Made by a program: the position numbers and the translations under genes. Below the pieces are notes generated by a model. It had not been told where the DNA came from, did no database searches, and saw only the letters and a program-made list of their open reading frames with translations. From Hsuehochloa calcarea (Eukaryota; Streptophyta; Magnoliopsida; Poales; Poaceae): a stretch of 64,000 nucleotides of DNA. Below are positions 9,049-19,920 of the stretch, one piece after another. Position 1 is the first letter of the stretch; every line of letters starts with the position of its first letter. The stretch spans positions 2,719,232 to 2,783,231 of the forward strand of contig CM070599.1 of NCBI GenBank assembly GCA_036346395.1, read 5' to 3'.

Positions 9049-10852
9049 ATGGCAGAGGCACCGTCTTCGCCACTGTTAGCGACGTCGCCGAATGCGTCTG
9101 GATCTCCGATCAAGGTGGTACGCAAGCGAGATGGCAGAGGAATATCCAAATTTCCCTCGGGCCACATGACTATCACGGAGGTCAGTGACGTTGGGATCCC
9201 TCTGAGTCCAAAGAATGCAGCTGCGAGATTCCGGACCGTCTGCGGGGTACTTGCAAGGGAACGGGTCCCCATCACCAACCCAAGCCGAAGTCTCGGCGGA
9301 TGTAGAGAGCCCAGCTGTGGACTGAAATTTCTGCCTCGTTCACTTTCCCGAAGCGAGGCGAGGCAGCGTCGCGGCAAGAGCGTTCCACGCGATGTGCCAC
9401 GCGTGGAGGACCTTCAAGAGCATGCTTGTCACAAAGTATGTGAACACGGGTCGGACGCCCTTCACGAAGTATCATTTCTTATCGCGGGATACATGGGACG
9501 CCTTCGTGCAGATGAAGACGACGACCGAATTTCAGGAGCAAAGTGCGGCGCATAGAGCTCTCCAGACACAAAACACTCACCCCACAAACTCGGCACCGTT
9601 GGGTACACGGGTAAAGCCACACAGTGGGCGGCGGAGGACGAGACCGCTACCAGACCGTTCGTTGAGATCTCAGACAAGCGCGCTCGAGTCTGGTTAATAG
9701 CGAGGGCATCCTCCACGTCTTCGGGCGGCATCTCTTTCACAAACCCAGCAGACGAGACAGTGTCCCAACGCCTGGTAAATATATCGAACCACTTAGTTCT
9801 TAATAAGTCCATAACTTTACGGTGTCTATAATAACATGATTGCCCTCGTGCAGGAAGCATTGACTTCTGGATGTTCCCAAGGTTCCTTCCAAGTAGACAG
9901 GGAGAAGGACGTACTATCTACAGCCTTGGGAAACAAGGAGCACCCGGGTCGCACGCGAGGCGTTGGGGTTTACGTACCTTGGAGGGATGGATTCCGACAT
10001 GACTCCGACACATATAGGAGTAGGAAGAGATCCAAGGACCAGCACGGCGCCCGGTTGGAACATGTGCTTACTAAAAAATTTCAAGCACAAATAACAATCT
10101 TGCAAAACCAAGTAAATCAACTCCTCCAGGCGCAACCCGCCTCTGTTAATTTGGGAGCAAGTCCTCCTCAACATCGGAGTAGCGTCGCGTCCACACATAA
10201 TTTTGGACATGACGACGTTCAATTATCGATCGACGACATCGAGGTAATGTACATCTCTGGAATGTTCCAAAGATAGACCTATAGGACGCCCTGGCTAATT
10301 GTGTATCATTTGTAAGAGCCAACGCCTTGCAAGCTCCAAGTGAGGATGGTCGGGTCCATTCCTATTGAGGCTGGGCGGGGTATGGTGTATCCATACCAGG
10401 AAGGGGTAGTGTAGCACGGTGCCCAGCTGGCGCAGGGTTACGCCAGGGTCCACGTGGACATGGTACATGACAATTTTATGGCCATCCCACTTGGGATTCG
10501 CCCAAACGAAGAAATCGGAACACTAGGGGATACCATTTACACTTTTATCCAGCGGCCCAAGAAGGACATCGCCCTGGACCCTACAATGTCGCCATATCGA
10601 CACGACCCTGCCTCTGCAATAGGACCATCGATGAGTCCGCCTCAACCTTCGCTTCAGAAGGCCGCCTCATCGGTTCCAGTACAGAATACACCGAAGGGAC
10701 AAGAAAAATGTGTCACCATATCGGTCGCCGAGTCGTCTCAAGGGAAGACGGGACGCAGGCAGCTCGTTAAGGCGAAATTGATATCGAAGAACATTGAGCG
10801 CCGCCAAGCCCGGAAATACTATCTCGAAGTCCGTTGGTCTCCGGCCACGTAA
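9049..10852 (+). CDS. CACTA second gene, plant transposase (Ptta/En/Spm) domain
   Basis: From ATG 9049 the product opens MAEAPSSPLLATSPNAS and soon reads GRGISKFPSGHMTITEVS. Around 9395-9770 the reading gives AWRTFKSMLVTKYVNTG, a WDAFVQM block, then LGTVGYTGKATQW and RARVWLIAR, the plant transposase Ptta/En/Spm domain (PF03004 type). After an intron (about 9775-9853, GT...CAG) it continues with STALGNKEHPGRTRGVG and PWRDGF, then a short coiled coil (ITILQNQVNQLL) near 10100. A donor follows IEV at 10244, and a Pro/Ser-rich linker runs at 10454-10852. At least one frameshift near 9400 breaks the frame. The likely role is DNA binding at subterminal repeats; whether this copy still makes protein is doubtful. 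Confidence 0.75.
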
Positions 10853-12062
10853 CTACAAGGCTTAGGACTAGTTTGCCAATCTTTGCATGAATGGTACATG
10901 CGCAAGACTCGAGAGGAGGGGGACCATACTGGAATCATCGTCAGATACAAGAGGGAGTATTTTCTCCATGAACCAGGCCACTTCGTCGTGGGCTTCGACG
11001 ACTTATTCGACCTATACAACCTCAATGCCCTCGACGCATCACTTCTACGATGCTGGACACTATAAGTGTGTACAATCAAGTTCTACACTCACGTGATACC
11101 GATAAATATCACAACTCATTTCTTATCTACAGATACATTATGAAATGTGCCCGTCGACTCAAAGAACCGGTGGGTTTCCTCGACCCACACGTGATCTCTG
11201 AGCAAACAATCAACCAAGATGCATCCTACGTTGAGAATTACATAAAAATGGGATTGCTTGCTCTAGACGACAAGGACTACATAATGGTGCCCTACAACCA
11301 GAAGTAAGTGATTCACTACTTGTTATACAAATTTCGTTTGAACATAGGTTTATGACTACAGCGACATACATGAGTAGGTTCCACTGGATTCTTCTAATCA
11401 TTGTACCAAAGAGGAACATGGTATTGTACCTTGATTCCCTACTGAACAAAAACCACGAGTTCACCCTTCTTAAAGGAATACTCGATAGGTATGCTCATGT
11501 CCTCTGCACATTATAACTCTATTGTAGTCTTCCTTCGTTTGAAGTGGATGCGGATAACTTTTTGGAATCATGTAGGTTGTTCATCGGCTATGTTGCCGAG
11601 GGAGGGGCATACAAGGGATCGAGCGCCACACTGATTCACAGGATGTTGTTTTCGGTACGCTCTACAACACAATAATCCTATATCATACTTTGTAATATTA
11701 CGTCTCGAACTGACTGTACCTATATATGTAATTCTATTTTTGCAGTGCCGCCATCAAAAATGAGATCACCTATGCGCATTCTACGTATGCCATCATATGC
11801 GGCTATTGATTAGTAATAGGAGGCACGATCCCCAGGTTTGTCAATCTCGCAATAATTATTTCCTAATTATAAATTTAAATATATATGCTTACTACTTTAC
11901 TCCTGCTGTCGACAGGTTTTAGATATAGAGTTAAATGCATTCGATATGAAAGAGGTCACGTACGTTCGAGGGGCGCTCTGCAGCTTCATCAAGGCGGACA
12001 TCGTTAACCCCGACGGAGAGTTTCACACCGTCTACACCGATGAACGACCTTCAAACAATTGA
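10853..12062 (+). CDS. CACTA second gene, C48/Ulp1-like protease region
   Basis: Several short exons separated by GT-AG introns of about 60-90 bases (donors near 11304, 11491, 11655 and 11837; acceptors near 11378, 11575, 11744 and 11918) encode YIMVPYNQK, HWILLIIVPKRNMVLYLDSL, LFIGYVAEGG, CAFYVCHHMRLLIS and VTYVRGALCSFIKADI, ending TGA at 12060-12062. The His of HW (11382), Asp of DSL (11433) and Cys of CAFYVC (11773) occupy the order and spacing of the SUMO-protease catalytic triad (peptidase C48). A TGA lies just before the Cys block (about 11761). C48 domains captured by CACTA and MULE elements are known; here it seems joined to the transposase-domain gene upstream, but that join is inferred from order and strand. 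Confidence 0.65.
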
Positions 12063-12269
12063 TTCAATATTGAAATTCAATTTGAGTAGTTGTAATTCAA
12101 TTTGTAACTCTCCTGACAATACATGAAATATTCTTTTGCAATTGATTTTCGGTTAAATGATCACTTTCGGTTGTCGATTCATCCGTGATGTACTGTTTCT
12201 ACTTGTTTGTTTTCGAGGGCATGGCTAGCAATTCACGAGGCTAGCTAAAAATGCGACAAAAATTAGTTG
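12063..12269 (+). other. 3' untranslated region of the second CACTA gene
   Basis: AT-rich sequence between the last stop and the right subterminal repeats. No gene and no clear polyadenylation signal could be singled out. Confidence 0.4.
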
Positions 12270-12536
12270 GGTACAAGAACTATCGAGAGGCGGTTGCAAC
12301 CAAGCGACCGCATGATATACCATTATCACGAGCGGTTCTTGGTTGCAACCGTTTGTGATAGTGACCCTTCCTGACGGTTATATTTAGTGGTATATCACGA
12401 GGCGATTTTTGTTAAAAACCGTGCATGATGATCTTTATCATGAGCGATTGAGAAACCGCTCGTGATAACCTTTATCATCACAAGCGTGCAAATTCGCACG
12501 GTTCAAAATCGTGCGTGATGACCTTTTGTAGTAGTG
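12270..12536. repeat. CACTA 3' subterminal repeats and right terminus
   Basis: Near-palindromes with the core GCGGTTCTTGG...AACCGTTTGTGAT (12335-12360), ATCATGAGCG...CGCTCGTGAT (12428-12467) and GCACGG...CGTGC (12480-12515) precede the terminal TTTTGTAGTAGTG. They mirror the left end but are more diverged. Confidence 0.8.
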
Positions 12537-12539
12537 ATA
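12537..12539. repeat. CACTA target-site duplication, right copy (ATA)
   Basis: ATA directly follows the right terminus and matches 118-120. Confidence 0.85.
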
Positions 12540-13850
12540 GCTATTTTGCGAAAAGCGATATTGATAGTATATATAGTAAATGGTGAAAAGCACAATTTAA
12601 AAGATTAAATACATAAATAAACAAGTTCTTTGTAACAACTAGTGAACAATCTTATTCAGCTCCCAACCATCAACCATATCTAACTCATCAATTCCCAACC
12701 AAACCGCCATTCCAATATTTTTAAGAAAATCTACCCCTGGTGTGAAATCACCAAGCGTTGTCCATATCCGGAGATAAGGCTATTCGCATAGTTTTACACT
12801 CTGCAGAGGTTGTACAACTTGACTCACAAGAGATAATCATCTTATAATGTCCGTCTAACACACTTCCGGGGTGTGCGACTAAGTGATTATCATAAGGCTT
12901 TTACAAAGCTCTGCTTTGACCCAGTTCTGCTATTAAAGATTCGCCATTATGGGCCCCCTCTTGCACCGCTTATCAACGCAAACAGAATCGAATCAAAACA
13001 TTATGAATTGAAACTCCAACTTAAAATAGAAACCAAAACTTGTGATCATCATTGGGAAATAATTTATTCAACTCTTATAATATTTATCATGAATATATAT
13101 AATTTTTTTGAAAATTTTAGAACTTACTTCATCCTTGTGAAAATTCAAACCAAGTACTAAAATTCCTTGCGGTTAATGAATTTAAGTAAGAAGAATAACC
13201 ATGAACTTTAAGTTTAAAAATTTTATACGGGCACTAGATCATCCTAGGAACCTCTATGAAAAATATTAGAATTTTATGAATTTCTTTGCTATTGTTACTC
13301 AACCGGTCAAAGTAGAGTAATTTAAATTCAACTAGATCAAACATTGGACTCGGACCCAACCCAACCTACACTGTTTAACCCGAGTTCGGCCACACCACAC
13401 TTTGGATCGAACCCTCGCTAAGACGCTACCAGCCTGGGCTCGCCTGTTAGCTCCTTCCCTGATCTCTCGCTGGCTCATTCAGAGCTTCGACACCACACGG
13501 CCGAGCGGGCCGTTGGAGCGCAGGCTATGGCGTCAATCCAGTGCGCCATTCACCACTACCAGGGCTTCGCCACATAAAGCCGCCTCCAATCTGTCATCAG
13601 CCAAGCCTAAAACCCCCCTCGTCCTCTTCCATTTCGCCTCACTTCTCCTCACGGCTGAGAGGAGGACGCTCTCGTGTGCAACCTACTCGAGTAAGCTTTC
13701 AGCCTTGTCATCCCTTGTCCTTCTCTTGCCATGCCGTCTCAATTTTGGCTAATGCAAGCTCATGCTTTGGTTTGTAATTCCTAGAAGAGCGCAGTGCCAT
13801 TCTCCTCTCCAGTGCATGCCCACAACTACACCGTGAAAGCTCTACCAAGC
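12540..13850. other. LTR retrotransposon debris (gypsy LTR-like)
   Basis: No gene supported. 12680-12970 resembles, in minus orientation, the middle of Del/Tekay-type LTRs (a TACACTCTGCAGAGGTTGTAC block and a CAAAGCTCTGC block). 13390-13780 is a GC-rich block like the promoter part of such LTRs in plus orientation. The CACTA element appears to have inserted into this material. Boundaries are not resolved. Confidence 0.4.
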
Positions 13851-15465
13851 CTATACATAACTACATACAAGCTGTGCTCAAAGGAGAAGGCTATAGGGTT
13901 TATTTTCAAAGACAAAGCAATATTTCAATTTAAATACAATATAGTAGATTCAAATGGCAAGTGAGCAAATATTTTTAATACATAAAATAATAGCGAGTAA
14001 TTAACTTAATTTAGACATCAACTCTCAATACCACCGATCAAGTTTTAAGTGTAAAATTCCAAAATGTTGAGTCTAATTCTTGCACGACCTAACCAATCAT
14101 TGTCATAACCAAGAATATGACTACTGGAGTAGATTAAACCCTGTAGGGGTGTACTAATGTACCCACACGTCATACCACCTCTTTTGCCACCGGATAAAGC
14201 ACACTTCCTAAGGTATGCCTAAGGCTAAGTCATACTAAAACGTTTCCAATATAATGTATTAACTACGAGCCGCCTGTATGGATGGAAACCCGTACGTTGT
14301 GTCAGAATCATCGGCAGCGCGATAACAAACCGATGCTCCTAGGTGTGGAGAACCTATCGGGAACTCCACCCCTGCACACCCATAACGCACAGGCCCCTAC
14401 GACTCGGAGCTAATACACGCCAAAGTATTAAGTCAAGAGAGGTCCCATATCTCTCTCATGTGGTTAGCACATAAAAGTACTTGGATCAGTGACAGAAGTA
14501 ATTTGGTCCTTTCTCACTTGGGCACAAACCATTCAGACCCAACATTCACACCATACATACCATTTGCCAAAGCCCAAATCTTTTTATATTTATTTTTAGT
14601 TTTCCAAATGTGATAGCACAGGGTGCTGGATATAACATAATAAAAATAATTTATGTGATGAATATCATAGACAAAGTCGACAACTACCTAATCCACCGGA
14701 AACTAAGCATGAGATCGCATAAGCATAATTAGACCATATAACATCCACCGGGATCTAATTCACCAGCGGAATTATTAACTTAGGCTAGTAGTAGGGGATG
14801 AACATTTTTAGGGAACTCATGCAAAAGGATTAACTAACTCTAATCGCAAACATAATTTTACAAATAAAGCATGCATACATACAGTTGCAAAACAAGATAA
14901 TAGTTTTTGAATGTAATTGGATCAACATGCATCAATGGAATGGATGCTTGCCTTTGCTTGCTAGCACTCTGGACATTCACATGATCATCTCCGGTGCACT
15001 CCCGAATCACCGTCATCTAACGATAAGTACCAACAAAGAGAAAACACCGAATAAACACCAAAAGTCTTCAAAAATTATGAAATTAATAGAGAAGGTAGAT
15101 TATGGTTTTAGATGAATTTATAAACAAATATTATTTGATTTGAAGTTTGTATTTGAAAGTTATGCTCTAAACGATTTCTGTCGGAAAGAAAATCCAGGAA
15201 AATAGCCTCCGGTTACTGTTCAGCAATTGAAAATTTGTTACATAATTTTCTAGAGTTGTGATAGAAACACAAGTTACTTAAATGGATGATCACAATTATT
15301 TATTTCTATTTTCATTGAGAGCTTCGATTTGAGTTGTATGTTTTCTTTGATTTTAAAATTTTAAAATACAATAATTTATGCAAATGCTCTAGAAATACTA
15401 TGCATGTTAAAAAGTTTATATATTTATATATTTTAAATACAAACCCAAGATTTGGGATATTACAA
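13850..15465 (-). mobile_element. Del/Tekay-like LTR remnant, minus orientation
   Basis: The right edge (15441-15465), read on the minus strand, is TGTAATATCCCAAATCTTGG, close to the TGTAACATCCCAAAT start of the Tekay-like LTR at 27196. Blocks at 14270-14330 and 14410-14460 are the inverse of blocks at 43640-43900 in that LTR (for example GGCGGCTCGTGGTTAATA and GGGACCTCTCTTGACTAAGTAC). The run reading ATTGCTTTGTCTTTG also matches (about 13905 and 44282). The GC-rich promoter third of the LTR is missing, so it is a deleted solo LTR or fragment. Confidence 0.65.
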
Positions 15466-15971
15466 TCACCGGTAGTGCTAGTAGCACCGGGGCGTCTTTG
15501 CCCTCCATGAAGATCCTAATCGCTCTACACGCATGTTCAGGATGATTCCGTCGTACACCTCCTCCCGGCACTCGTGCGAATGAGGAGAACTCCCACGACA
15601 ACGAGGGAGATTTTGGCGTTCATGGCGTGACCGGCGTCTAGGCGTGATCATACTATGCCGAGAGATGCCCGTGACTCGGACAAAGATGATCCGATGCTAC
15701 TGCGGGAGGATTGCGACCTAGGGCGTAGTCCGCAGTGACTCTAGTACCGATTGGAAATTGCTCGAGAGCTTGAGCGGAGAGCAAAGCGCATCGCCGCAAA
15801 GCCTGCAATGGCCAAGTTCATCTGACGATAGGCTCCTGTCGAACCAATGACAGGGACCCTGAACAGTGGGTGGAGGTTCCTGTCGCTAGTTCAACTGGCA
15901 ACATGAACCTAAGAATTTTTAAATATAGAAAATTAGTTCGGAACATTTTGAATTTTTTTGTGTAACCTCCC
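15466..15971. other. Unassigned segment with subterminal-style palindromes
   Basis: No gene recognised. The GC-rich part (15466-15830) has no clear homology. It is followed by two palindromes at 15831-15858 and 15874-15910 whose CCTGTC/GACAGG stems look like subterminal repeats of another CACTA family. No matching terminus was found, so this may be a CACTA fragment. Confidence 0.35.
15874..15910. repeat. 37-bp imperfect palindrome
   Basis: AGGTTCCTGTCGCTAGTT pairs with AACTGGCAACATGAACCT across a single central base. Only a few pairs mismatch. A shorter related one (CTCCTGTC...GACAGGGA) lies at 15831-15858. Confidence 0.75.
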
Positions 15972-16440
15972 AACATAGTCTTCTTGCTTGTGTAATGTTT
16001 TCATAATTTTATCCATTACAAATATTTCTCTAAAATTCATTTAATTATACTATTTGTAGGAATTTGTAAATATATAAACTTAGGTCCAAAAATTGTGAAA
16101 TGTTTTGTGAACGCTCCTAACATAGTTTAATTGATTCTGTAATTTTTCAGAATTTTATATGTTCTGAAATTATCTCTAAAATTCTAAATTTAGGTTTTCG
16201 ATGCAGTGTACTTTATTATGTAAACCCTTAATTATTGAGACAATTTTAGAATATATAAAATTCTGGAAAAATTACATAATCAATTGCACTATGTAAGAGT
16301 CATTCACAAAAAAATCATAATTTTTTAGTCTAATTTTATATATTTACATATTCCTACAAACAGAATACTTAATGAATTTTAGAGATAAATTCAGAACGGA
16401 TAAAATTATGATAAAATTACACAAACAAGAACACTGTATG
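15972..16440. repeat. 470-bp foldback made of tandem and inverted units
   Basis: Arm 1 (15972-16195) and arm 2 (16228-16440) are imperfect inverse copies separated by about 32 bases. For example CTTGTGTAATGTTTTCATAA in arm 1 answers TTATGATAAAATTACACAAA in arm 2, and ATTTGTAGGAATTTGTAAAT answers ATTTACATATTCCTACAAAC. Each arm is itself a diverged tandem of two units of about 110 bases, each starting near CTCCCAACATAG or CTCCTAACATAG and ending TCTCTAAAATTC. A transcript would fold into a long hairpin able to feed small-RNA production. No terminal repeat or duplication was fixed, so its element class is unknown. Confidence 0.75.
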
Positions 16441-17090
16441 ATGCAATATAAAATATGGAGCATCAGTTTGAGTTTGAGTCTAGCTAGCTAATCGAATCAT
16501 CTTTTGTACGTGCACGTTTTGATTTTTCCATTAGAATACTTCTTGTCAGTGCGTCTTTGTACGTGTAAGTGTGCGTTGTGTATTAGAACTTCTAGTCGTC
16601 ATGTGTGCCGGCCGGCTATATAAGCCATAGGTGTAAGACCATGTAGGGGAGTCTTTAGACTAAAGTTTTGAGTTATGAATTAAAACACGTGTGCGTGTTG
16701 CCCTTCGGCCATTAGGGTTCATCGCTGTTCTTTAAGTGTTCTTGTGAATTTCAGTCTCGGATTTTATCTTAACGTGAGGGTTTCTACTTGTCGTGCTAGA
16801 AGTTACTTGTTGGATCTTTTATCCCTATTTCTCGTTCGTGTACTGAGGTGTACGTGGTGTGAGATTTATTTATCCAAGTGCGAATTGCATCCTGTAATTC
16901 GTGGTCCACATATTTATTCGGGAAATTCCACAGAGATTACTATTTACATGCATGGTACTATTCATATGTATGGTACTATTCATACACCACTAAGAGAAGA
17001 AGATGACGCAATACTGATTTTCAAGTTTTATCGTGAAAGATCGGGCAACCCACGAATTTATTCTTGTATTCTTGTATAAGTTCTATCTTT
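16441..17090 (+). mobile_element. Possible copia-type solo LTR with TATA box
   Basis: A CTATATAAG box at 16617-16625 is followed by GC-balanced leader-like sequence ending near 17085, a layout like an LTR promoter, R and U5. No paired LTR, primer-binding site or duplication could be fixed. A direct repeat (CATGGTACTATTCATA and GTATGGTACTATTCATA) lies near 16950-16985. Low confidence. Confidence 0.3.
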
Positions 17091-18240
17091 CGACATGATT
17101 CTTAAGCACGAGAAGGGTACTCCGACATGGCTGCCAAAAGAAAGAAGACAGTAATGTGTCCCGTTTGGCTGAGCTCTGACGCAAGAGCCCGGTTTTAAAT
17201 AGAAGCTAGCAAGTGCCCAAAAATAGGGGTGTTTGGCTAATCTTAACTTCCTCCTCTCCCGTGAGGGCAAGGTTGGTATTTCTCCTCCCAAAATCACCCG
17301 GCCCGCCCCGTCGCCGCCGAGCGGGAGCGGCAGTCCCCCGTGGCAAAGAGGCGCGCGGCGGAGGCACAACGACTAGTGGTCGACGAGGCCAGGGGCGTGC
17401 GCCGCCAGGGAGCGCTGGCGCCGCGGGGAAGCGTGGTGGCATCACCTGCAACAACGCTCAGATGAAGCAACCTAATAATTTCTTGTTGGATTCAACTATC
17501 AAGTGTATGTTCCGTTCTTGGATTGGACGGGAGGCGACGAGATGAGCTGTGATGACTAGCATGCGAACCTGAGCCATGAGGATGAGGTCCTTGGCAATGA
17601 GGAGCGGGCGGCGACTTCGTGAACCCGTCGGGCATCGCGGCCACGGCGTCGTCCTGGTCCACGCCGGCGGGACGAGCTCCGGCGGCGACCTGGCGACGGT
17701 GGACGAGCTGGCGATGGCGGCCTCGCCAGCGTAACGTGGTCGCATAGGTGGTGGAGATTTCAATTTGAGGATTTGATGGTGACGAGTTTTGAAGAAATGC
17801 TGAACTTGACCACCATGTTGGAGCTTCATGTTAACAGGAAGAAAGCGGAAGATGAAGAATGGTATACGAGCGCTTTGGCCAACTTAAACAGCCAGCTTTG
17901 GCCAATTGGGCGGAACGAGCGCGATTAGGCAGACCCGTAACTTTGCAATGTGGTGACCAAATGGGTGGTACAGTTACATTACACGATCCGATTAGGCACG
18001 TCTTGACTAGAGTGGTCAAACTCAGACACAATAAATATGGTCAGGCTAAACACCGAGGACCGCCCATTTGACCTCCATGGTCACTTCTTCCTCCCCAACT
18101 GACCGCCTCCGTGCCTGGCCGCCGCACCGCCTCCCTTCGGTGGTCCACGGTCGACGCATATCTGTTCTTGTCACCCGGCAACCTCTTCCTACCCACTAAC
18201 ATCGTCAACAACGAGGTCAGCACCGAAGCATAAAGATCGC
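17091..18240. other. GC-rich unassigned segment
   Basis: No gene could be supported. Open stretches occur on both strands (for example minus 17829-17458), but they look like consequences of GC richness: low-complexity Pro/Arg/Ala and no recognised domain. The start (17200-17250, a GTGTTTGGCTAA block) resembles ends of grass MITEs. It could be a gene fragment carried by a transposon. Confidence 0.3.
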
Positions 18241-18962
18241 TTATAGTTTTTCCTTTTCTAAATTTATGAATCGAAGCATCCTTTCTGTTTCATTTACGCA
18301 CGTATTCGTCAGTCTAGTGGAATTGCATGGAAACGGGACGAAACGAGCAAACGAGTAATTAGTGGGAAGTCTTATTCCCATGTCTGTTCCCAAATTGCCA
18401 GATTTGTAAATTATGGAGTAAATGACATAAAACCCCAAGTATGGGGAGATATCCAGAGGAAACTCAACTTTTGGTGAAATCATGATAGCTCTTTCGATTG
18501 AGTTACCAATTTAATATATAAAAAATTCCAACAAAAAATTGGAAGTAGTCTATGGAGCGTTTTAGCACCCTTTAGAATTTCAAATGCTGATTTTTTTTTG
18601 AATTCTCATGATGATTCGATACCTAAACAAAAAGGGTTTTCATGGTAACACCCAAAGTTGGGACTTTCCATTGATCTCTCCCCTAGTTTTGCGGCGTAAG
18701 TTGCACAAAACCCAGCTATGTTTGTTATTCGTAACTACTCCCTTGTTTCAAAAATGGTAAATAGTAATTACAATTTGGTTTTTGGTTTTCAAAATTTATT
18801 TCAAATTAGCCAGTAATTTCAAATTTTCTAGCTTCTAGTTAAGCTTGGATTTATATTTCAAACCTCTTTGCAGTCCCTGAATACAGATTTCGAATTTGAA
18901 TACCTGTTTTCAATTTTGAACCCCTTTTCATTTCTGCCCTCCTCTCTTTCTTGGGCTCAACC
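18241..18962 (+). other. LTR-like host sequence left of the CRM element
   Basis: AT-rich DNA grading into TTTGAATT-rich and then C-rich sequence, like the 5' part of Del/Tekay LTRs. It ends with TTGGGCT plus CAACC at the CRM insertion and continues at 25293 in GC-rich promoter-like DNA, so the CRM element landed inside an older LTR. A GGTAACACCCAAAGTTGGG near 18646 may be that LTR's start. Confidence 0.4.
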
Positions 18963-19843
18963 TGATGAGGACATCCCTCCTTCGGATACACGTACTACAC
19001 AAGACCCTCCAGATTTGGGTGTTGGACTACAAGATCCTATGACAAGAGCTAGAGCACGTGACTTAATCTATCAGGTAAAATTGTTTATAGGGCTGAGTGT
19101 ATTATTTGAGAACTCTATGATGCTGCCTAATGGAGATGATTTACTTGTACTCAGAAATCTAGGTTTACGACCACTTCAAGAAGGCCTACGATCAGTTCAA
19201 GAAGGTCTACGACCACTTCAAGAAGGCCTACGACCAGATGACTCATTAGGAGCACTCTACGACCAGAGAGGCGAGCACAGTACTCGTTGGACACAATCTA
19301 TGACCAAGGATAGCATGGACTCCTCAAAACCACCCTAGGACCAGTCCTACGACTAGATCTTCGACCAAAAATACGCGACACAAGGTCTTTGCGTCACCGT
19401 TTTGGAAACTAATAAGACTTTGTAAGCGTGGCGAGATCGGAGTCCGAGTTGTGTGCGCCTCATCCCACTGCCGCACAACCCTAGGTCGACCTCCTCCGTC
19501 CCCTATATATATGGACGCCATAGTTTAGGCGGGTTTTCTTAGATTATTACGCCAATTGCGGTTTCGCCGATTATCGGTTTGAGGAACCCCACTTGTAAAC
19601 TTCATCCATATCCGCAATACAATTTAGATTGCATCTACCTTGTTCTTGTGAGTTGCTTCGATTGCTTGCAGGAACCATAACCTTCGTGGTAAGGTCGATC
19701 GCGTGCAAGCGTGGTCGATAACGACAGGCGTGCGGGTGTAGCGAATTGCGGTGACGATCGTTGGTCGGAAGCCTCAAAGCGTCAACGTCCTCACGACGAA
19801 CCAAATCGAACCTATCGGAAGATCGGGCCGCCGTGACTCATCA
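18963..19843 (+). repeat. CRM element 5' LTR (881 bp)
   Basis: Begins TGATGAGGACATCCC and ends GTGACTCATCA. It contains four tandem 21-base units (19161-19244) and a TATATATAT box near 19504. It is a sister copy of 24403-25287, with substitutions and many short indels between them. Confidence 0.9.
19161..19244. repeat. 21-bp tandem repeat in the CRM LTR, four units
   Basis: Units start AGGTTTACGACC, AGGCCTACGATC, AGGTCTACGACC and AGGCCTACGACC, period exactly 21. The same array occurs at 24604-24687 in the 3' LTR. Because 21 is a multiple of 3, it reads as a GLRPLQE-type heptad in one frame, downstream of the pol stop. Confidence 0.85.
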
Positions 19844-19845
19844 AG

Positions 19846-19857
19846 TGGTATCAGAGT
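19846..19857 (+). other. Primer-binding site of the CRM element
   Basis: TGGTATCAGAGT lies two bases after the 5' LTR, complementary to the 3' end of initiator methionine tRNA as in many plant retrotransposons. Confidence 0.8.
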
Positions 19858-19920
19858 CATCGTTGATGGAGGAAGCTTCAAGCTACCACGATCACATTAC
19901 AACGTTCAATCAACGATAGT

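Larger units (their letters stand above)
121..12536 (+). mobile_element. Complete CACTA (En/Spm) DNA transposon, 12.4 kb
   Basis: The left end reads CACTACTACAAAA and the right end (12524-12536) is its exact inverse, giving 13-bp terminal inverted repeats flanked by ATA duplications. Palindromic subterminal repeats fill the first and last 250 bases or so, as expected for binding sites of the TNPA-type protein of CACTA elements. Two plus-strand genes follow: a Tnp2-type transposase (1582-6435) and a plant-transposase/Ulp1-like gene (9049-12062). The transposase gene is split by a solo LTR, has an in-frame stop and frameshifts, so the copy should be non-autonomous but could be mobilised in trans because its termini are intact. 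Family identity is firm; the lineage (Rim2/Hipa-like or other) is not assigned. Confidence 0.93.

Noticed and set aside
17458..17829. Minus-strand 123-codon ORF as a possible host gene
   Set aside because: Low-complexity Pro/Arg/Thr sequence with no recognised domain or consistent splice structure. Kept only as an unassigned segment.
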